Source: JAIQFV01 sp041494885 (GTDB lineage Bacteria > Acidobacteriota > Terriglobia > JAIQFV01). From it: 64,000 nt of DNA. Below are positions 59,207-64,000 of the stretch, piece by piece. The DNA lies in assembly GCA_041494885.1 (NCBI GenBank), contig JBGQBO010000005.1, positions 104,218-168,217 on the forward strand. The letters run 5' to 3'. A program made the position numbers and the translations under genes. Below the pieces are notes generated by a model. The model saw only the letters and a program-made list of their open reading frames with translations, ran no database searches and was not told the origin of the DNA. Numbering within the stretch: position 1 is the first letter of the stretch; each line of letters starts with the position of its first letter.

Positions 59207-61291
59207 CTAAAACAACGCCGGGGCCAAGGCTTGACTGACTTGTCTCTGTAATCTCTTTTGAAAACACCGTTGAACTTCTTCAGCCTGTTCCCGGTACATG
59301 CGCGACAACTCTTCTGCATCGATCCTCTCCTCATAGACAGAAAACTCCGGAGCATAAAGCAGCAGTTCGGCGTCGGAGAGAGACCTCACATTCTGACAAA
59401 ACCGGAGAAGGTCAGCCAGCGCCATGAGCGCGTCGTCGTGCGTCCCCTTGCGAGGGAAGGCTGTGAAGCTATCTATCAAATACGAGGCGTCACTCTTCGC
59501 TATGCCGGCGCGATCCATCGAAACGCGCCTTAAGATACAGGGCAAGCATAGGCCGTCATGACTTTGCCCATCCCATCGCACGCCCATATTTTTTGCGATG
59601 ACAGGGACTTTAAACCAGTTCCAACAGGAATTGGATGATTTGACAAGGGATCCAAGCTTGGGGCTTGTCAGAACGGCGGCAACCTCACCCTTCGTCATGT
59701 AACGAAACGGATTCCTGATGTGCAATTCAACGCCGAACACCTTGTGAATCATCTTCTGAAACAACCCCAGAAAATGCGGATGGGCCGTATGCGTGTTGAC
59801 TCGACCTTCAGAGATCAAGGGGTTCAAAGCCAAGGGCCCATTCTCAAAGACGTAAATTCGGTCTATCTTACGCTCCAGCGCCACTGCGCTGGCGAGCGCC
59901 AGGAAGAGGAACGATCGCAAGTGCTGCACCATGAGCGTGTGCGGCGGGGCAGACAGCGGGTACCTGGCTTTTCGACTCATTGACTTGGCCACGTAAAAAT
60001 GCAGATGCTGAAAAGTCCGGCGGTATTTTTTCCCCAGCTTTTCAACGAGGGACTTCTGAAGGTGCGTCAGTTGTCCGCCGGCGGAATGACTGACGAAAAT
60101 CGGAGTCAGACCATTCTCGATCGCCCATACGGCCCCTGCCAGACTATCCAATCCGCCGGAAAGCAGGCAAACACACCGTTTGTCGGGCTTGACCGTGAAT
60201 TTACGCGGACTCTTTTGTTCCTTTCGCTTGACGAAGTGGAACTGCACATCGTCTCTGCCCAGATAAGCGACGGCTCGTTCCACTTCTTTTTGGGCGTCGG
60301 ACCAGGAATCGCAGTCACGCAAGGGCATGAATATGCCCAAACGCCTTCCTAAATTGTGCTCCCGTTTCGTGTACAAATCAGACATGTACACAGTGACACC
60401 CAGGTCGATCAAGTCCTTGACTCGTGAATGGGGAGGGCGTTGCAGAAATTCATCCAGGGTCTCAAATGACGCGGTGACGTTGGGCCGGGGGTCGTGTAGG
60501 AGAAACCGATGGGTATTCTTGTCCACTGTGTGGGTTTCCCGAATAAGTGCGGAAGACCGGGTCCCAACGATCACATTGACGTCTCGAGGGTCACAATCCT
60601 GGCTCCTTTCTTTCCCGGGCGGCGCAACCCCAAAGAGTTCCTGGAGAACCTCTCCGACCAATCCGATCCCATCTGCGGGATTCTTGCGCCTGCGAGCTCT
60701 CTGGAGGAAGGGCAGAATGCGGTTCGCCCACATTGCTGACTGTGCGGCGAGGGTGGCCCTCAGTTTATGTTCAGCCACCAGCGAGATCATTTCCCCTTTT
60801 TTCGAGAAGTTATACCCGCGACAGAGAATTCCCGGGCGGCGCAAATAATCGACACACAGATCGAAAAAGTAGCAGGCGAGGAAATCACGCAGAAGCGTGC
60901 TTTGCCGGAAACGGCGAGTTCCAAGCCTAATGGAACTGAGTAAAGATCCATGAGATGTGCCGATTGACTTGTGAGTGACCCCTGGCACAATTTGCAGAAG
61001 CATGGCTTGCTTGACCGCGCGCTCCGCAATCTCGCCCAATGGATAGCGGGACAGGGAGGTTTGCTGAAGGCAGAGCTCCGTCCAAACAGCATCGGGAAGC
61101 GTCCAGCCGTCAAGATTTGCCGAACCAAGACGCACCCCCCTCGCCAAACGAACAAGCATGGACCGCCTTTTGGACGGATCACAAATCTCCATAAGCGATT
61201 GCGTAGTTTGTGTCAGCGACTGCGCGATGTGCTGATGGCCTATCCGACCCACAGCAGTGCGCATGAGTGCCGTCGACAGTTTCAGATTCAT
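59207..61291 (-). CDS. QueC/QatC-like PP-loop ATPase, predicted defence protein
   Basis: This 694-residue protein has a QueC-like core in its C-terminal half: PP-loop CLLSGGLDSLAGAVWAIENG (SGGLDS at 378-383), ENGPLALNPLISEGRVNTHT and the Zn-type cysteines SNSCWNWF (C556) and HDGLCLPCILRR (C582, C585). QueC makes 7-cyano-7-deazaguanine, but it has only about 230 residues. Long versions with an N-terminal domain of ~350 residues are found in the Qat anti-phage systems (QatC) and in some CBASS operons. The N-terminal half here is basic and unassigned. A GAGGAGG site precedes ATG 61291. It lies 32 bases downstream of the barrel/proline-rich gene, so the two form an operon. No QatA, QatB or TatD gene is present. 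Confidence 0.8.
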   Translation of the reverse strand: MNLKLSTALMRTAVGRIGHQHIAQSLTQTTQSLMEICDPSKRRSMLVRLARGVRLGSANLDGWTLPDAVWTELCLQQTSLSRYPLGEIAERAVKQAMLLQIVPGVTHKSIGTSHGSLLSSIRLGTRRFRQSTLLRDFLACYFFDLCVDYLRRPGILCRGYNFSKKGEMISLVAEHKLRATLAAQSAMWANRILPFLQRARRRKNPADGIGLVGEVLQELFGVAPPGKERSQDCDPRDVNVIVGTRSSALIRETHTVDKNTHRFLLHDPRPNVTASFETLDEFLQRPPHSRVKDLIDLGVTVYMSDLYTKREHNLGRRLGIFMPLRDCDSWSDAQKEVERAVAYLGRDDVQFHFVKRKEQKSPRKFTVKPDKRCVCLLSGGLDSLAGAVWAIENGLTPIFVSHSAGGQLTHLQKSLVEKLGKKYRRTFQHLHFYVAKSMSRKARYPLSAPPHTLMVQHLRSFLFLALASAVALERKIDRIYVFENGPLALNPLISEGRVNTHTAHPHFLGLFQKMIHKVFGVELHIRNPFRYMTKGEVAAVLTSPKLGSLVKSSNSCWNWFKVPVIAKNMGVRWDGQSHDGLCLPCILRRVSMDRAGIAKSDASYLIDSFTAFPRKGTHDDALMALADLLRFCQNVRSLSDAELLLYAPEFSVYEERIDAEELSRMYREQAEEVQRCFQKRLQRQVSQALAPALF

Positions 61292-61323
61292 GGTATGCCT
61301 CCTCTCTTCAGGAGTAGGTTCAT

Positions 61324-61941
61324 TTACCCAGCAGTGCCGCCACCTCTATCGTCCTTCTTCTTCTTGTCCTTCAGGTAATCGATCAAATGTTCAAGATCCG
61401 GCAAGTCCAGTTTGTCATGATTCACACGATAACGCCTGTATCTAGTTGATCGGACGGACGACCTGCGGCGGTCGCGACGTGGTCTTCGCTGCGGTTTAGG
61501 TGGTGGTGACGGTGGTGGTTCGTCTGGATCCACAGGAGACGGCTCTGTCGGTGGCGGGGTAGGTTTGCGTGGAGGCACCTGAGGCGGTTTTTTCGGTGGG
61601 GGCGTAGGTCGGTCTGGACCCACAGGAGAGATCAGTCGCTTTGGCGGTTTTGTTGGCTTACTGGGTCCGTTCGGAACCTGCTGACGAGCGATGTCGAGGA
61701 ACACCTTGTCGTCTTTGTAAACGCGCTTGATCACACCCAGCCATATGATGTCACCACTCTTCGCCTCTTGGACCGGCTTTCGAACTTTGAACATGAACTG
61801 CACGGTCTGCTCAAAGTTGGTTCTGTCACCTTTGATCAAAATCGGATCACCCGTCCGCAAGACGGCGGTGAGCTTCACCTCGGCTATCCGTCTGCCTGCG
61901 TCATACTGGAGGACCTTGCCCACTTGTTTAAGCTTATTCAT
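61324..61941 (-). CDS. Translation-factor-like beta-barrel protein with proline/arginine-rich tail
   Basis: This protein has 205 residues from ATG 61941 (AAGGGGG upstream). Residues 1-84 (MNKLKQVGKVLQYDAGRRIA .. GDPILIKGDRTNFEQTVQFM .. KPVQEAKSGDIIWLGV) are an EF-Tu domain-II-like barrel as found in U32-peptidase tails and stand-alone EF-like proteins. Residues 92-153 are strongly Pro-rich (repeated KPTPPP-, PPKKPPQVPP-type words). About 151-172 is Arg-rich, and the end is charged with a final RGGGTAG. Its partner is the QueC/QatC-like gene 32 bases downstream. A 200-bp miniature element begins 19 bases upstream of the start, so its promoter must lie in or beyond that element. Function unknown; an RNA or ribosome-related role is a guess. 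Confidence 0.65.
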   Translation of the reverse strand: MNKLKQVGKVLQYDAGRRIAEVKLTAVLRTGDPILIKGDRTNFEQTVQFMFKVRKPVQEAKSGDIIWLGVIKRVYKDDKVFLDIARQQVPNGPSKPTKPPKRLISPVGPDRPTPPPKKPPQVPPRKPTPPPTEPSPVDPDEPPPSPPPKPQRRPRRDRRRSSVRSTRYRRYRVNHDKLDLPDLEHLIDYLKDKKKKDDRGGGTAG

Positions 61942-61959
61942 GGAAATCCCCCTTCTAGT

Positions 61960-62159
61960 GAGAATTTCAAAATATAGTGACAATGAAGGTCGCAGGACAC
62001 TGGATTGACGTAAGCTTGGGTAGCCGGAATCCCGTTCTTTGGGATCCCGGGCTCTTGCCTGCAGGCGGCACGGTCCGGGATCCGCCAAAAAGCGAGCGGA
62101 TCCCGGCTACCAGAGCAGGGCAGCTCGAGCGGCCCTGTTTTGAGTCACTATAATTTCTC
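61960..62159 (-). mobile_element. 200-bp miniature element, copy B
   Basis: Read on the minus strand it starts GAGAAATTATAGTGAC (16 bases identical to copy A) and ends GTCACTATATTTTGAAATTCTC. It has the same internal hairpins (GGTAGCCGGGATCCGC, TTTGGCGGATCCCGG, GGGATTCCGGCTACC). Its length is exactly 200 bases, as for copy A. It sits directly in front of the barrel/proline-rich gene and may supply or disturb its promoter. Confidence 0.8.
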
Positions 62160-62244
62160 ATCCTTAGTAGGCATTCTTCTTTAATCGAAGAAGTACACGT
62201 TCGACACATCCACTAAGGCAATCACGACGCCTTTCTGGGGCCGA

Positions 62245-62607
62245 TTACAGAACGGGCTCCTCTACGTCAAAAAACCCAAGCTGACCCGGTAAGGGTATAA
62301 AGGGGAGAGGTTTAGCGCTCCTTAAAACAAAACCATATGGTCCCGAAAACCAGGGACTGTCGTGCTGGGTCAAACATTCTACAAGCTCAGCCAAGCCGAC
62401 AATGCCGCCCCGATCGAACGAACTGGGGGATGGCAGAGCCAAACCCATGTTGGAAATGACCCATTCATAACCTTGCAGATCAAACGTCTTTCCGGCGTGA
62501 ATCAAAAACGGTCCACGAAATCGCGTCGGCCACTTGCGATTCTCAATGTCCTTAAATCCCATGACGATGAGCCAAGCCCAAGGCTGGCGGATGCTGAGCG
62601 CCTTCAT
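62245..62607 (-). CDS. ASCH-domain protein
   Basis: This protein has 120 residues from ATG 62607, chosen because GAGGA is 8 bases upstream; the ATG at 62616 has no spacing. ASCH features: ALSIRQPWAWLIVMGFKDIE followed by NRKWPTRFRGPFLIHAG, and GGIVGLAELVECLT and GPYGFVLRSAKPLPFIPL near the end. ASCH proteins have a PUA-like pocket for modified or single-stranded nucleic acid, and some are nucleases. It lies between the QueC-like operon and the CRISPR array on the same strand as the former. A role in defence or RNA handling is inferred from the site only. Confidence 0.85.
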   Translation of the reverse strand: MKALSIRQPWAWLIVMGFKDIENRKWPTRFRGPFLIHAGKTFDLQGYEWVISNMGLALPSPSSFDRGGIVGLAELVECLTQHDSPWFSGPYGFVLRSAKPLPFIPLPGQLGFFDVEEPVL

Positions 62608-62711
62608 CAAGCCCATCCTCTATGAGAAACCGGGTCATGTACCGGAATTCTTCCCCAGAAGCCAGATTCCGACTTTTCAGTAGGGGCGCACAGCCGTGCG
62701 CCCCAGAAGCA

Positions 62712-64000
62712 GTTTCAGTTCATTCGTCAGGACTCACCTTCTAACTTTGCTCCGACCCCGTACCTGTCACGCACGAGGTCGCGATTCAATCCCTTCTTCC
62801 TCAGGACTCCCCTGCAATAAAACCACCATGCTGGCGCTCCGCCGTGCGGAGTCCGCCGTGGCGGATTTCAATCCCTTCTTCGTCAGGACTCACCTTCCAA
62901 CAAGTGACCGGTGGGCAGTGTGCAGTGAGCAGTCAGAACCGGTCTGAATATCTTCTTCGTCAAGACTCCCCTTCCAATTCGAAAATTATGATGAGTTGAA
63001 CATCGGGAGGCTCAGTTTCAATCCCTTCTTCCTCGCGACTGATCCTCCACCACTGCCCACCGCTCACCTTTTTCGTTTCAATCCCTTCTTCATCAGGACT
63101 CATCTTCCAGCCGAGTCACGCCCTTGGTTACATCCTGGTTCACAATGCTTCGTTTCAATCCCTTATTCGTCAGGACTCATCTTCCAACAACGTATCATCT
63201 GTTCGAGGCGTTTCAGATTCGAGGGGTTTCAATCCCTTCTTCATCAGGACTCATCTTCCAACTTGGACTCATTTCCAGCCCCTCTCAAGGCCAGAGCCTC
63301 GTTTCAATCCCTTCTTCATCAGGACTCATCTTCCAACTCTGGAAATTGCATCGGATGACTGCAAAACCACTCGCGTTTCAATCCCCTCTTCATCAGGACT
63401 CATCTTCCAACTTAGAGGAGATAATGTTCCTGCTTTTCTTGTGCGTCAAAGGTTTCAATCCCTTCTTCATCAGGACTCATCTTCCAACCTTGGTGGATCT
63501 AACGAGGGATGAGCGGAATAAAATCTTCGTTTCAATCCCTTCTTCATCAGGACTCATGTTCCAACTCATTTCGACTTGTGGAGGATGGAGTTCACCGACA
63601 AGTTTCAATCCCTTCTTCATCAGGACTTATCTTCCAACCTTCACATCCCCGGCGGAATGGGCGTATGAAAGCGCGTTTCAATCCCTTCTTCATCAGGACT
63701 CATCTTCCAAGTACGAAATGACGTCCGCACGGAAGAGCTACTCACTGTGTTTCAATTCCTTCTTCGTCAGGACTCACCTTCCAATAAGTGAGCGGTGGGC
63801 AGTGAGCAGTCAAAACCGGTCTGTATCTCTTCTTCGTCTAGGTTCCCCTTCCGATTCGAAAATTATGCTGAGTTGAACATCGGGTGGCTCAGTTTCAATC
63901 CCTTCTTCCTCGCGACTGATCTTCCACCACTGCCCACCGTCCACTGCCCACCGCTCACCTTTTTCGTTTCAATCCCTTCTTCATCAGGACTCATCTTCCA
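62712..64000 (-). CRISPR. CRISPR array, about 18 repeats, continues past the window edge
   Basis: Repeats of 37 bases on the plus strand read GTTTCAATCCCTTCTTCATC followed by AGGACTCATCTTCCAAC. Clear repeats start at 62865, 63075, 63152, 63226, 63301, 63375, 63452, 63529, 63602, 63675, 63749 and 63966. Degenerate ones start near 62712, 62783, 62944, 63015, 63822 and 63892. Spacers are 36-40 bases in the regular part. The plus strand begins GTTTCAAT, so the minus strand ends ATTGAAAC, the usual 5' handle of type I/III crRNAs. Transcription therefore probably runs leftwards from a leader beyond 64000, and the decayed repeats at the left are leader-distal. No cas gene is in the window. Confidence 0.95.

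Noticed and set aside
63124..63876. 250-codon open frame on the plus strand
   Set aside because: It is translation of CRISPR repeats (recurring IPSSSGLIFQ-type peptide), not a protein.
1..64000. rRNA, tRNA or prophage structural genes
   Set aside because: None of the characteristic motifs or protein families was recognised on either strand.

Overview
The window reads as chromosomal DNA of a mid-GC Gram-negative bacterium, most likely an Acidobacteriota member or a close relative. The evidence is indirect. There is a two-heme (CDYCH, CASCH) cytochrome of the reaction-centre-subunit-like type fused to a lipoprotein-like domain, and a rearranged SpoIVB-type S55 peptidase; both are architectures I associate with that phylum. 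There are also a futalosine-pathway-type MqnA/MqnD protein, several outer-membrane proteins and a sigma54-style promoter. No rRNA or tRNA gene was recognised, so the class cannot be fixed.

Layout. 0-3.6 kb: an edge-truncated secreted beta-propeller and an S55-peptidase-like lipoprotein. 4-6.9 kb: feoB behind a metal-regulator palindrome, followed by a DtxR-type regulator fused to a FeoA-like domain. 7.2-8.4 kb: a short tatA missed by ORF length cut-offs, and an EamA transporter. 9.4-12.8 kb: a sulfur-carrier cluster of a CysK/CysM-type synthase, a JAMM peptidase and a single protein joining a ubiquitin-like carrier, its E1-like enzyme and a rhodanese. 12.9-14.7 kb: queG and an NTF2-like secreted protein. 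14.9-24 kb: the most unusual locus, with six small secreted paralogs in a repeated A-A-B order, a PapD-like chaperone and a 1042-residue outer-membrane barrel ending in two LysM domains. It carries sigma54-like promoters and a recurrent TGTCA/TGACGA operator-like motif. 24-39.7 kb: mostly housekeeping genes and two sensor-kinase systems, including one roughly 2 kb stretch with only one small gene.

39.7-51.6 kb is a fatty-acid catabolism regulon: acyl-CoA dehydrogenase, thiolase, a HAD/ECH bifunctional enzyme, an acyl-CoA ligase, a FadR-type TetR regulator, a TPR protein and a FadL barrel fused to two PKD-like domains and an OmpA domain. Two sites matching the Bacillus FadR box lie in front of the bifunctional enzyme and the TPR gene. 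52-56 kb: a Tat-exported GMC dehydrogenase pair and a saccharopine-dehydrogenase-like protein.

56-64 kb is a defence and mobile-element island. It has a PIN toxin-antitoxin pair with a truncated toxin, an orphan FitA-like antitoxin, a RelBE-type pair and an IS21 remnant. It also has two inverted copies of a 200-bp miniature element and a two-gene operon of a QueC/QatC-like PP-loop protein plus a translation-factor-barrel/proline-rich protein. An ASCH protein follows, and then a CRISPR array that runs off the right edge. The array contains an internal duplication, and some of its spacers resemble a dispersed repeat found elsewhere in the window. No cas gene is inside the window.
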